Assembly (NCBI RefSeq): GCF_024868665.1
Contig: NC_079892.1
Location: 10,924,251-10,988,250 of the forward strand
Reading direction: 5' to 3'
Origin: Triplophysa rosa
Lineage: Eukaryota > Chordata > Actinopteri > Cypriniformes > Nemacheilidae
Length of the DNA: 64,000 nt
Shown: positions 50,390-63,320 of the stretch, piece by piece
Layout of the letters: every line of letters begins with the position of its first letter
Position numbering within the stretch: position 1 is the first letter of the stretch
The notes under the pieces: model-generated
The model's input: only the letters and a program-made list of their open reading frames with translations
Told to the model about the DNA's origin: nothing
The model's database searches: none
Translations under genes and position numbers: made by a program

Positions 50390-50780
50390 TTCCCAGCTAA
50401 AGGTCAATAACTCATCCATGCGGCCGCCGTGTCTCTCCTCTTGTTCTCCAATCGGGAAGGAGTGAGGAAACAATTTGCCCAACACCTGGTCTGGGATCAT
50501 GCTGGAACACACTCGGCCTGCGCTCGTTCGGGTCACAGCCGTGATGGAGCTCTCGTGCCTTCCAGAAGTTTCCGTACCGTTGAAAGACATATGGCTGGGC
50601 ACGGTTTTGCATCACCTTTCTCAGCCCTTACCATCTGTCTGCAGGCCCAGGTGTGCCCGGTCTGGCATGCTTCACCACAGTTTCTCCCACCACTGGAGTG
50701 CTGTCATTCACTACTGGTCTTCGGCTGATCTCAGACCTGTTCCAAACAGTAAATCAACGAGACCAGCAGCATGAGCCACA
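50390..50780. other. Repeat-poor GC-balanced block, unexplained
   Basis: Open frames overlap on both strands (for example 50475-50774 plus and 50357-50602 minus), as expected where stops are rare by composition. No domain is recognised and no terminal repeats are seen. It may be a regulatory block or a fragment of an unrecognised repeat. Confidence 0.25.
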
Positions 50781-51559
50781 ATTAAATCAACAACAATAAT
50801 TCACTGCTCTGGACTTGGTACTTTACACACAAAAGATGATGGGACGGTGTGTGTGACGGATGGAAGAGAATAACCACGTTTAATAAAATAATAACAGTGA
50901 ATCATTCATTACACACTCTTTAGCGTCACGCATTTTGTCACACAATGCAAACAAGAAGCTCAGATGAACAAGAACATCTGTTATTGTGGAATATTGTGAG
51001 GTGCAGGGACGTTCATGGTCTGCCGAAGCATCATCTAAGAGAAAAGTATACAAGACAGAGCACAAATAAGGATTGCGAGAAAGGAAAAGCCAGCGTTTGA
51101 TCACTCATCAGGTGTCAACAGCGACTCGGAAACGGCGAAGGAGGAGGACGAGGTTTCAGCTTTCGTTTGTGCCTCTTCAAAGTGCCTCGGCGGCTCGCCG
51201 GCTCTCATTTAAATGGGAAACTTTCTTTCAAATTTCCACCGTTGCCGCTGGAAGCTCCTGTTGACACAGGACATTTTCCTGCCGAGTAGAAACGCAGATA
51301 TTCTGTTCCCTTCTGCTTTTTTTCCCACCATGCACCTCTCACATGTTTGTGAGGATGATTAATGGCCGGATCCGAGACGCAGAACAGAGGTTATCAAAGG
51401 ATTTGAGCTGTTCTACAACACCACATTAATTACAACACACGGCAGGGAAGGTGTCGAACGGCACCGGGAAGCACGACAAACACGCTTTTGATTCGCACAT
51501 AAGCCGTGTCAGGAATTTTTGTGGGAATATATTAAAACGATGGGTTGCAAACTTTGTAG

Positions 51560-51800
51560 GTCAAGTACATTGAGAATTATGCACTTGGAAGATGTTTTTT
51601 ATCCAAAGTAACATTCAAGGAATACTTTTTAGATTTGTTTTTTAAGTTTGTGTGTTCCCAGGGAGTCAAACCCATCACCTTGGGTTTATACTGCTGTGTT
51701 CTACCAGTTCCGCTACAGGATCATAATACCGCAGCTGATATATTTGGCAGACAATGTTATCCAAAGTGACTTAGAGTGCTTTTAAGTCAAACAATTGATC
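51560..51800 (-). mobile_element. Degenerate SINE fragments
   Basis: Two decayed copies of the teleost SINE tail occur in minus orientation: cttggaagatgttttttatc with caaagtaacattcaag near 51585, and atttggcagacaatgttatc with caaagtgactta near 51745. Between them, cagggagtcaaacccatcac recalls a mutated B box. Confidence 0.55.
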
Positions 51801-51950
51801 GGTTTCCTGTGAATCAACCTTAGCATTTCGAGTACTATGCTCTACACTTTCAAAAATGATGTGTTAAAAAAACACAGTCGGTCCTTAGCACATCTCTGTG
51901 TCTAGTTAAGGACAACACATTTTGTGTTACTTCTAACTCAACCGTGTTGC

Positions 51951-52123
51951 ATTTACATTTACATTTTACATTTATGCATTTGGCAGACGCTTTTATCCAA
52001 AGCGACTTACATTGCATTATCCTATACATTTATACATAGGTACAGTATGTGCAATCCCCTGGGCTCGAACCCACAACCTTGCGTTGTTAACGCAATGCTC
52101 TTACCACTGAGCTACAGGAAAGC
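51951..52123 (-). mobile_element. tRNA-derived SINE with a well-preserved tRNA head
   Basis: Read on the minus strand it begins gctttcctgtagctcagtgg, followed by a perfect five-pair anticodon-type stem (TTGCG and CGCAA) with a seven-base loop TTAACAA (52079-52095). An intact B box GGGTTCGAGCCCA follows at 52073-52061. The tail is aagtcgctttggataaaagc then gtctgccaaatg. The loop's central AAC would correspond to a valine-type anticodon. Confidence 0.9.
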
Positions 52124-52277
52124 AAAGTGTTCAAATTCCCTAACGCAAAAAAATCATCACAAAAGCAAAAAAAGTATTATGTGGAATATATTTTTTGTAT
52201 AATTTTATAAGAAAGCATTTAATAAAATACTTTTTTTGTTGCAAATAATCATGCAACCATGAATGCTATATCTATGA

Positions 52278-52629
52278 CAGGGGTTTTCAAACTTTACGAT
52301 AAGAGGGACCCCCAAATGTGATGAATCTTTCGTGAGGACCCCCTTCCTAAAATACACATTTTTCTATATTTTTATAAAGAATCAAGCTTTGTAATAATAA
52401 TAGTGATATTGAAGTATATTTAAACAAATTTTCACAAATTTTCACAAACTAGCAAAGATTACTTTGCAAAGTATGCTTGTAACAAGATGAGATAAACACT
52501 TAGAAATAAATATGAACACTTCTAAATGAAACTGTAATAATGTTCCGTAGACGTTTAAAGTTTTGCTTTGTCTTTTTATTTCCCCAAGATTTTCTGGGGA
52601 CCCCCTGGGAACCAGTTTGAAAACCCCTG
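52278..52629. mobile_element. hAT non-autonomous element with near-perfect target duplication
   Basis: caggggttttcaaact at the left and its inverse agtttgaaaacccctg at the right are exact inverted repeats. Flanks ATCTATGA (52270-52277) and ATCTATAA (52630-52637) differ at one of eight positions, as expected of a hAT duplication. gggggtcc-type motifs follow each end. 352 bp, non-coding. A truncated relative lies at 31274-31502. Confidence 0.92.
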
Positions 52630-53459
52630 ATCTATAAGATAGTGACTTGGTGAATATGTTACATACTGTGCAAAAAAAAGCATTTAAAAGTTTCACTGTC
52701 TTTGAGACCTGTAATATTAATGTGATCTACTGTAATGTATGGAATGTATAAAATACTGCTTTAAATGTTTAAGTACAAAATAACTTTCAACATCAAAAAA
52801 GTTAAGTGATGTCGACTTATTTTATACAGTATGTTACAGCAACTCTACATTATAGCCAAAATTGAAATTAGTAAGTTGAAATGACTTGTGAAGCCAATCT
52901 AAATGTTCTTTAAAATTGATAACAGCAAAAAATGTTTTATTATCATTTAACTGATTTATGTGGTGTACTTTGTAAATGAACTATTTCACCGAATCGTTAA
53001 TTCTCATAACAGATCCTATTGAAGACTTTACTTATTGTTGCTCTTTAGACAAAATGTGTTATATGATCTTGCATAAAAGCATAAATGTACATGTAAATAT
53101 TTCTATATTTACTGTTTTTGAAATGTCTGCAGGGAGTCACTTCACATACCACAGGTGTACCACATGTACCACAGTCTAAGATCCTCTGCATTAAAATATT
53201 CACTCAAAACAACCCCCTCATCCAAATCCCACCTGAGCAAAGTCAAGAGAAAGACGTAAAAACCAGCCCGTTCCCCTTCGAGAAGCACAAGAACCCAACA
53301 TCCTTCAAGAGCAACAGACAACCTTAACTTCTCAAGTTAACTTTAACGATAAGGAAAAGAATTGAATCTCTGTATATATACGATGGTAAATGTTAGCCCG
53401 ACTGCTGCATCCTACTCCACATCACTTGGCCCGTTATGAAAAATAGTTTGCTATTTTGG

Positions 53460-53720
53460 AACCCCCTGGCAGCCATAGTGGATCACCACAGACCCCGAGC
53501 TCATTTATCTTTTGTCAGAGATGAAGCCAAACTAACGCCATCTCCCGAAGCGGCTAAAGAATGAGGAGGGGAGAAGGGAGGTAAAAATAAACCGCCTGCG
53601 CTCAGGTAACGACACGGAGGAGTCACTTTACAAGTAATGTGTGGCTTTTTAAAAGTGGAACTCCGTCTCTCCATTAGGACATTAAACACTTTTTGTTCCC
53701 AGGCAACCTGATTAGAAGTG
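53460..53720. promoter_or_regulatory. Candidate conserved non-coding block
   Basis: A balanced, repeat-free stretch including gaggaggggagaagggaggt and gcgctcaggtaacg. The minus-strand open frame here has no domain. Inference only. Confidence 0.25.
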
Positions 53721-55508
53721 TCGTTCCTTGCCTGAAAGTTAGGGAGGAAACGTGACGATGTGCGAGAGGAGTATGAAGAATGTTTTGCTGACTGATGAAT
53801 GACTGGCTCTGCGTGTGTTTTGAAACAAAAATGTGTGACAGAATCAGCTCAGACTGAGGAATGATAAAAAACTGCAGCGTATTAGTGTGTAGTTAGTGCA
53901 AATGTGCTTTAAAAATAATGTTTTTTTGTTGTTGATTAAAACAAGATAATAAACATTATAGAGAGTGGGGCAAGTTGTCACATGGATAAGTTATTATAGG
54001 AAATATAAGCTTTTGAGTTAAAAAAATCTAATTGTACAAAAGCGTGTTTTCATTTACATTGTATAAAACGAACATACATTATTTTATTAATATTATTTTA
54101 TTTTTTAGATAAATTAATGTTCTACTATCCCTATTTTATATAGCGCACAAAATTAAACCTATGCCATACATTACATGATAGAATTATTATTATTATTTGA
54201 GTTATATTTATTAATTTAACATTTTATCAAAAGAATTACCAGAACAATTATTTTATATTTTTATTTTTGTACATTCTCTTTTTTATATTTATACATATAT
54301 TTACATTTCATGATGTTTTATGAATTGCTTAATGTTTCACGGCTGTTTTCTTGTTTCAGAATTAAATGCTATTTATTGGTGGATTCAATGTAAAGAAAAT
54401 TACCATAAAGAATACAACATTTTTGTGAAGTAAAATTACATGTTATTTATGTTTTTCATGTTATCTTACACCCAACTTGTTCCTATTGTGACAACTTACC
54501 CCATACAGTGTGACAACATGCCCCGCTATTGTTAAACAAATAGTTATTGATTGCATTAATCTAAACTTTTATAAACTTTTCTAAATTTAAATTTAGATCT
54601 ACAACTGTATTTACATTTAGTTGTTTGTTCTTCTGTTGCCATTTTAATAAACAAGTGTTAAATGAGAGCAAATGTGACTCTACAAGCACAGAATCCTATA
54701 GTCTTGAAATGCCTCTCTCTCTCTCTCTCTAGCACTCCTTCGCTCTTTTCCATCGCCTGAGGCCATATGATTGCCCATCACTTCAAGGTCTGTGACTACG
54801 TGCACGACTGACTGCTCCCGCCACACGATAAGCAACAGGAACGGCCTCTGAATAACACATCCGTCTGACAGGGCATCGCTCTGCCCCTCTCTTATCTCTT
54901 AAATAAGTGTTCCGGGGTGCCTTGCAACATGTCTTCCTGCCCAGGTATCACTGTTTATGATTTTTACACAGACACAGTGCAGGACAGGACAGCAATTCTC
55001 ACCTCGTGCTCAGTGTTGCATCCGACCGCTTCGCCACGACAAAATCCCTCTGACTGAGTCCTTCTCAGCTCTGACAACTATCCCAAATACACACCCACAC
55101 ACGCTAACACACCTCAGGGGCGCTCTGTCACATATTCTGTGGCATCGGTCCAGTGAGATAAACACACCAGCGTGGCATGGACCTCTGTAACTCTGTCAGG
55201 CCGGACACACACTGGCATTATAAATAAATAAATATAAGACCGGTCCGCCATGATTGCCTCTCCATGCCTGACGTGGCACGATGATGGTTCACGGCCGCCG
55301 GAGATGAGCACCTGATGACCCCTCTGGAGTCAGCAAATGACAACTGGAGAACATTTCCCATAATGCAACAGAAGGGGTCAGTCATTTGGACACATTGACA
55401 CACTGATATGACAAGTTTCTATCTATGTGTCTTTCAGGAATTTTGGGGCTATTTATTGCCCGTGTGTTTAGTAGCTGGAAAGAATCTTTTCATACAATCC
55501 TTTCAGTA

Positions 55509-55700
55509 TTTAAAGGCAAGTTCACTCCAAAATGAAAATTCTTTATTTACGCACCCTCTTGTCATTTCAAACCTGTATGACTTTCTTTCTCCTGCAGAAC
55601 ACAAAAGAAGATCATTTGAAGAATGTTGGTGACCAAACAACATTGACCCTCATTGATTTCCATTGTATGGAGACATTTCTCTAAATATCTTCTTTTTCAT
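55509..55700. mobile_element. Left half of the palindromic MITE
   Basis: Starts ttaaaggcaagttcactcca and includes tcaaacctgtatgactttct, cagaacacaaaagaag and atgttggtgaccaaac. The right half is missing. It gives way to a separate short palindrome at 55710-55792. Confidence 0.75.
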
Positions 55701-55709
55701 ATACAAGCA

Positions 55710-55792
55710 GTAAAATCGGCATTGTAAAAAAGGTCACAGTTTATATACACTGTGAGTGTTAATTTGACCTTTTTTAACACCGGTGATTTTAC
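55710..55792. repeat. Short palindrome (hairpin-forming)
   Basis: gtaaaatcggc at the left pairs with an inverted accggtgattttac at the right, and aaaaaaggtcacagt is mirrored by actgtg and tgacctttttt. Probably a small MITE inserted in or next to the truncated MITE copy. Confidence 0.6.
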
Positions 55793-58700
55793 TGTGCAGG
55801 ATCTGATGCTTCACACCCTCATTTTTTAAAGTAATTTTTGCTAAATGAAATATTGTGAGTAATTTAAGCTTTGATAACTTTTACATATAATTACATATAA
55901 CGACATGCATGAACCTGACAGACATGACACTTTTGATCACATTCAGCCCATTAAATCACTTACTGCTGACTGAAAAACGATGCAAATTCATTCTTAAAAC
56001 TCTGAACTTGTCTTTCAAACTCAAGTGTTTTTTAGCAAACACTGTAAGCCAAAATAGAGTATGGCATAATACGTATCCTCTGTAAGTGTATCTCTCCTAT
56101 AGAGCTGAACTCAATATTGAGTCATTTGCTGCTGGCCATTCTGTTTAATAACATTTGAATTCCAATTTCATCTAGTTGTCTTATTTTTAAAGGCATTCTG
56201 TTTTGCAGTGCACCAAAGTTTTAAAGTGTTGGGGTAGTGGGGGTAATGCTGGTCCCTATGGGAGAGGTAGATGATGTTGCCCTCGTTCGGCTTTGGCCTG
56301 CTTTCTTTGTTTTATCCTATTCTGGTAACCTTTTTTCCCAACACCAACCTGGTAAAATTGTAAAATGCCCATTGTTCTCCTGACAACAGAAGTTGCGGGG
56401 GTTGAATCCTTTGACATGAACCCAATGGAGCTCTCATGATAAGTTATTGAGCTCGTGTAACCTGGGCCGCTATTGCATCTGCCTTTTTTATTTTGTTTGT
56501 TTATTTATTTATTTTTTACGTACTCTCAAGAGTTGTCATGCAGCGGTAGACAAGGGAAAGTTCTCAACATCCATATTTAAAGGGATACTGTAAATTCTGT
56601 AACTATATAACAAAAGTATATTACAAGAACAAACTTTTTAAGTTTCAGTAAATGAAGGCATATTTCTGAGTATGTTAGAAAACCAGCGTGGATGAGAGTG
56701 TAGGGTATAAAACCTAAACCTGAAAATAATATTTTAAGTAATAAATAATAATTATGAAATCATGTTTAGTTAAAGTATAATGTAAGGGTTTACACAACAA
56801 TACTCAAAAACATTTATTTATCCATCACAACTGAATTCAGTATGAAGCACACAGACTTTGGAAAAGATGGAAAACACATTTTGGGAAACCATAAAAAGTG
56901 CACATTGAGTTCTTTTAAAACAAAGCTCAAGCTCGCTAATATCTGGAACATCGTGCCTGGAGCAAGTTACATTTCAAATATAAGTATAAAGGAACATTCA
57001 TAATCTGAAAAATCTTCCAGTTACGGGGCATATTGTTCATGAATGAGGTTATATACACGAAAAAGCCAAATTTGTAATCTATACTTATGACATTGTAATG
57101 GAGATATAAAAAAGAAGACAAAAGATGGAGGTGGTGTACACAAAAGAAAAAGGTTCCTATTTAATATCTACAACCGGGAAGGTTTGATAAAATCTTTGTA
57201 GGAGTTATTTGTATCTATTTGCACAGATGCGCACCACTGTTTCACTTTCGAATTGTGATCATAAATATAGTTGGATATCATCGTGTTTGTCTACAATATA
57301 GGCCTAAACAACCAAGAAGAAAACATTATTGCTTAAAGCTCAGCTCAGGAGGTTTTTAGACATGTTTCTCACAAATTAGAAAATTGTGACGCACAGTAAG
57401 AGCCACAAAAGAGGTACGTTAATAAAAGCTCAGTTGAATTGTGAGATTTCTATGAGAACTATTCTGAATTTTAATAGCAGACATTATTATCCAAATCTGA
57501 GAACAGAGGAGATGCAAGATTAATTGCGTCTGAGATTGAAGATGAACAAAAAATCTCTATTTAATCTCATTGAAATAATAGAGATATTATTGTCTTAATT
57601 CTGAATTATAATATATAATTTTACATTTTTGTTTATCAACATACTGGAAAAAGACAACGTTTTTAGCTTTCAGTTATCAAGTATAATAAAAAAAGATGTA
57701 AATGTTTTTTGTGATAATATATAAATTATATTGATATTTAGTCAAGAAAAACATGTTTCACCCATAATATAGATTTTTTTAATTAGTTTATTTTTTATTT
57801 TAAAATGTGACATAACATACAGTAGTAAATATTAACCATAAGTGCTGTCTATGTTGCATCTGTATTTTTATATATATTTTTATGGCCATATCAATACAAA
57901 AACGAATTATGCTGTGGGTCCACTAGACTGGCGAGCATGAATAACAAAAACATGAACACAACAAAGGGTTAAAATAATTGTTTCGCTGTTTAATATATAT
58001 GTATTAAAATTCCTGCTGACCTTCTGAAATCTCGCATTTCCATATTTCATGATTTAAATTTTTGCCATAAATCATTGTTAGACACTCTTTATGTTTGTTC
58101 CCGGGTTTTGCAAATATCTAACCAACGTATAATAAGTAAAAAGTGCTTGTGAACTTAGCCAACACGGTATTTAATATTTTAACAAGTACAGTATTTTTTT
58201 TTTATTTCCTGGAAAACAGCGAATAAAATACCCCTTGTTGTGAAAATCAAGTTTCGAATGTTATTTATATGTCTATACGGTGTTTATAATATGCTTTAAG
58301 ATAAACAATGTGCAAATTCATCATTTTAAACCACCGCGGAGTATTTTTTCACAAAACATCACAACCCTGTAACCAATCACGTTGACAGATTTGAGCTCAC
58401 GTGATTGAATGGAGGCGGGGATCAATTTGCATATTCATGAATCCGCGCATACTAAATGAAGCACGTTTGTAGCGTTACATTCAAGTCATTTTAAGGCATG
58501 AAGAAATGAACATCACAGGAAAAAACGTTGACATACTCTATTTTAAGGCTTAAAGACTATTTGAAGTGATCAAATTATCGAATGCCGTGGGCCTTTAAAA
58601 CACTGCTATTCCTCAGTCAACAATGCCACGTTTCATTATTTGGTAAGTAAATATCTAAAGTATAGGGTTTGATTAATAAAACAAGCACAAAGCCCTAAAT

Positions 58701-59021
58701 AAAATACATAAGACTGCAGGCCCATCATGAATGAGAGTCTGTCTGAGCCACAGTGTGAAGGAATGCTGTTAATAATAGACGTGTTGTTAGCGAGCATGCA
58801 TGAGTGTGTGTTTCCATGTTTGAATCCATGCGTAAACGCACAAATACACACACAAACGGTCGGCAGATTCTGCCCAGCCAACTGGCAGCCACATCTAGCT
58901 GGATTACAGGCCTGACTGGGGATGACTGCCTAATGAAGGTCTCTCGCTCTGTCTCTCTCTCTTTTGCTTATCCCTGAGATTGCAATCCTTTTAAACTGTG
59001 CACTCGCAGAACTGAGGCGGT

Positions 59022-59037
59022 GTGTGTGTGTGTGTCT
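59022..59037 (+). repeat. Short GT microsatellite
   Basis: Run of gtgtgtgtgtgtgtgt. Confidence 0.8.
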
Positions 59038-59671
59038 GTTCCCCAATCCCTTCTTAAAAACAGCAAGAGACGCACACACAAATGCTGGCTGAGTGCGTAC
59101 AGTCAGGTTTACATCTTTAAACACGTCAATACCAATAGTCCCGCTGCGCATCAAAAGCCCATTTACACAATAATAACCCATCGTGAAGCCGAGGAGCACA
59201 TTCAGGAGAGCCGAAAGCGATGTTGTCGGATGACTGCTGTGTTGAACATAAAAATGGTGATCGTTCAAAGATGCGTACATGAAACTGCTATTTGAAAAGG
59301 CGTGTATTGATTTTTTTCTAATAAAGTCAATAGGTGCGATGTACTTAACCTGACGTGTAGTCAACAGGGAGGGTTTTATATCCAGACTTCTCACTAAATG
59401 TGTCTGAGTGTGGATTTATCTAAAGGAACCCGATCAGATATTTCGGTACAATAAACAAGCCCTTGGCTACAAAGCAATTTCCACTGTTGAAAAAAACATA
59501 CGGACAAAACGTGTCAATTGGTGTGAAAAAAAGCAGTCAAAAACGATCTCTGCCTGTCAATCATTTAGGTTTGCAGACAACAGAATGATTGATGTGTATT
59601 TGGGGGCGTGGTTTTCTAAAGAGGGCGTCTACAGGTTAAGTTCATGTTGAGACATTTGACTAATGTTAAAC

Positions 59672-60001
59672 TTAATGTCCCCGTGAACCGGAATTTGCGA
59701 TCGTTTTTACTTCCATATTTTGACGCATTTCTGCGTGTAATGGAATTTCGAATGAGAAAAATAGTGGGCGTGGCTTGTGTTTTGCGATTTGATTGTATGT
59801 ATAAAAACAGCCATTGCATTTTAAAAAAGGAACTGGCAGCAGACTGACAGTTGAAGGGGAGGAGTCAACGGATGCTCCGCCCAAGCCGTCTTACATACTG
59901 CACGTCATTTAAGATGGATAGTCACTAGTGCACTTTCAGATTTTAACAGAAGATTATGAGGGTACAGGAATTTAAAAAAGAGAATTTCACTGGGACTTTA
60001 A
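59672..60001. mobile_element. TTAA-flanked DNA element, 330 bp
   Basis: The left end TTAATGTCCCCGTGAA and the right end, inverted, TTAAAGTCCCAGTGAA agree at 14 of 16 positions, with TTAA borders. Interior gggcgtggc and ccgcccaagc motifs are present. Overlapping open frames on both strands are too short to be transposase. Confidence 0.8.
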
Positions 60002-60580
60002 GATCTCTTCTGACAGGAACTAGCTAAAAAAAACAATTCTCAATGTTTTTCTCTCATACAGAAAGATCTTAAGCTCCTGTTAGAAAACACTAGCAGAGCT
60101 TCAACGTGCAGCTGTTTAGTGCCCATGACCCATAATGCCCTTTATCTCAAAAACGTTCTGCTTAAATGGCTTTTGCTCTAAGGGTCTATCCATTCAGCCG
60201 TTTCCTGGTGCCTGGAACCCTGGTGTCCTAACGGTTGCAATAAAAGGTGAGCGTGAGTGAGCTCCTCGGTGACGGAGAGACAGAGGAAAAGGGCAATAGA
60301 TCTACACTGCACCCAGTTTTCATTAGCACAGCTCCCCTGTGTGTAATGACAGGACGCCGCTCGTAAGTGAACGCTCCCACAGGAACATTTATTGCTCACA
60401 GGTTGCTATTTCATAGCTCAGGAGACTTCAGTTATGTTTCATTTAAGTATCAACTTAGATTTGTCTGCTAAAATGTTTGAGACAATAGTTTACATATACA
60501 GTATCAATATGGCTTATATGAGAAACTACACTTATTTCCAACCACTCAAAAAAAAAAAATATATATATATACTGTATATA

Positions 60581-60831
60581 AAATCATTTATTCACCCTCA
60601 TGTGGTTTTAAACCTGTATTTGACTCTTTTTCTGTGCAAAAGAAAAGAAGATATTTTGATAAATGTCTCAGTAGTTTTGTTTCCATACAATGGAAGTCAT
60701 TAGGGGTCAATGTTGTTTGGTTACCAAACATTCTTCAAAATATCTTCTTTTGTGTTCTGCAGAAGAAAGAAAGACATACAAGTTTGAAATGACAAAAGTA
60801 AATGAGTAAATGGAGTGAACTATCACTTGAA
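60581..60831. mobile_element. Palindromic cypriniform MITE, diverged copy
   Basis: Carries tttattcaccctcatgtgg, the inverted halves around gttgtttggttaccaaacat, and cagaagaaagaaagacatac. It is flanked on the left by an A run and a TA tract (60548-60580). Confidence 0.75.
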
Positions 60832-61828
60832 CCTATGCTGTGTTGTTTTAACCCATTGGCTCAAATATGAACATTTTACTATAGGTTAATATAAACCAGC
60901 GGTTGGGTTTGTCCATATGTTACCCAACCATAGGGTTGACATCTGAGAAATAGGACATGAAAGCAATAGTATTTGAAGCTAATTTGTTTAGAATAAACTA
61001 CTGAGATCGTTTAAATTCTACTTTCTGTTTCTGTCAGTTATTCTAGTTTTGTTTTCAGTTTTTTATATTTTTTAATTATCTTTCATTTTTATATTTTTTC
61101 TTTTTATGTTACTTTTAGTTTAATATTTCATTGCCTTGGAATTATAAGGTTCTTCCTTTTTTGTCGAATTGAGTTATTCACGCATTCTTATTCTGCGACA
61201 ACTTATTTACATAATATAATGTTTTTTTCTTTACGTTGTGTACATTTTGGGACATTTTTAGAAAACAAAAAGGTTTTATCTACAAAGTCAAATGGAATGC
61301 AAAACCTTTGAAGCTCAACATCTCAAAGCTGCTCAGAATGCAGATAGAACCTTATCAGACCAAGGCGATGATTTAGCAATTTTGTAATATACTTTTGTTA
61401 TTTTATTGTTTATTTGTTTACTTTTATTTTACGTAATTTCATCTTATTTTAGTTTTTTATTTAGTTTTGATTTGTTTATTTATTTTTATTTTATGTAGGG
61501 CCTCAACTTGAACTTCAGTGTATTGCTAATGCAACATATCTAAGTTTCATCTAGTTTACGTTTCTCAAATGATATTTAGGCTGATATGTTATTTGATTTC
61601 AATAAACAGCTATGTTTTAATAGTTGAAGGTTTAGTAAACTATAATTACCTTTATATCCAGCATAGACCCTGTGGCATAAATAACACATGTGTTGTGACT
61701 CTGAAATAACAAGGAGCTACGGTCCAGGCAGTGACCTCAGGTCTGAGCCAACTAAGTGTTTAGAACAGACTGATGGAGAAAGAGTACAGTACATAATACA
61801 GTAAGTCAAATAAATTTGCGGTTTCAAT

Positions 61829-61918
61829 CTCCTTTTTTTTTATCTGCATCTCATTATTTCTCTTCTCATCTATATCTCATCTTCTCGTCTCATGCTCTAT
61901 TCCTCTTTGTCCCTCAGA
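61829..61918 (+). repeat. Pyrimidine-rich tract ending in a splice-acceptor-like CAG
   Basis: About 90 bases of mostly C and T (ttctcttctcatctatatct and similar) end in tttgtccctcag. Sequence alone does not show an exon after it. Confidence 0.6.
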
Positions 61919-62029
61919 TCCCCTATCCAAATAATTCCTCTCTACTCCATCTGATCTACGGTTGCACTTTGCCCATTGCGAAAAACTCTTCAATGAAAAT
62001 ATTTAAGTAGTCTACTCAAATACCTTGCG

Positions 62030-63320
62030 AGGGTTCGAGTCAGCGGAGACCAGCAAAGCGGAGCCAGGAAACAGTTGCCGAGAATGAATGATTAGGGGCA
62101 GACGCTCCACGCCAAACGCCACACGGCCAAAGTGTCCTCGATATACGGGGGAGTTATCGATAATTTATCGCATCATCTGCTTGCTCTCTAACGCCAAGCC
62201 AAGATAAAGCGTAGCGAGGCTTCTCAACAGAAGCCAGCATTCGAGCCAGCTTCACCAGAGCGGATGGTTCGACAGACGCCAGCGAGATATTTGCATCGAC
62301 AGATGGGATTTAGCCTTTGGACTGCATTGTAACACTGTTGTATCAAGAGACACGACTACAATTAGACCGTTTGAAGTTTGCATCCCCTCGAGTTTGGCTA
62401 ATTGGTCGTGTAATGCTAACAGTGAATGTGCACTTTGGAAAAGTTCTTTCGATGTCTCTTTTCTCGCAACCGCACATTATGTTACATCAATTCTTAAAGT
62501 AACTTCAATTGTTCGCCACGCCAGGCAACGACCAACTTTTATAATGACATCGCCAGTTCATTATCTCGCCAATAAGCGGCTAGTGTCTTAAACTCAACGC
62601 ATGGCCATATACAAGAACATGATTTCACCTCAATAATTCATGATGGTGGAGGGATGCTGAATAATTGAAGTGAACTTGAAGGCTTTTCCACGCAGTGCAG
62701 CTTTTACATTGGGCTTGATGTATCTGGCCGAGAGATGAGGAGGATGAAGGGGGGGACATAGTGGTAAGCTGTGTTTTCACCGCTCGTCTCACTGATCAAT
62801 AATTTACCCAGAACCTCTGACTGGGACCTGTGCTCTCCAAAAGACCATTAAATGACAAAAAGCGGCTCCGTAATCCACCATTACCTCTTACTGCACAAAG
62901 ACACGGTTCAATTCGGCTAAAATGGAGCTCTGAGAACCGCTGTCTCCACAACGCTCAGGCAATATTACAGTAAATAACCGTGCATCTAGTAAATGAGGAC
63001 TGCTGGAGAAAAATAGTATAGGCAAGAAGGACTGATGCGGGGCACTGCGGGGCAGCCATACTTGTGTCCTCTCGGCGTGATGGGAGAAGATCAAGCTCCG
63101 GGAGACGCTTCATCATACGAGCGGGCTGCTGAGTTCCAAGCCCGCTCTCCGAACCATCATCAAAGGAGGTAGAACAGAGAGAAACGGCCCCGTCGACTCT
63201 GATCTTGGGTTGTTACGGCACAGCAAGTGACTAATTAACACAAAAGAAAATAGCGTGTGCCTGAAGAGCGGCAGGATGAGATGTGGGAATCTTGAGTGTA
63301 CCTGGAGAGCACATGAATTT
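62030..63320. promoter_or_regulatory. Long repeat-free block, candidate regulatory cluster
   Basis: The longest stretch in the 5' flank without simple repeats or transposon ends. It has balanced composition, gttatcgataatttatcgca (62152-62171) with nested palindromes, a TTTGCAT octamer-type core near 62290, and ccattaaatg and taattaac motifs. The open frames (62317-62502, 62394-62591 and 62888-63094 minus) carry no recognisable domain. Confidence 0.35.

Noticed and set aside
52060..52123. A true tRNA-Val gene
   Set aside because: The tRNA-like head lacks a proper acceptor stem and continues into the SINE tail, so it is a SINE head rather than a tRNA gene.
61918..62010. Possible exon after the pyrimidine-rich acceptor-like tract
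   Set aside because: The following frame is short, with no donor or homology evident.
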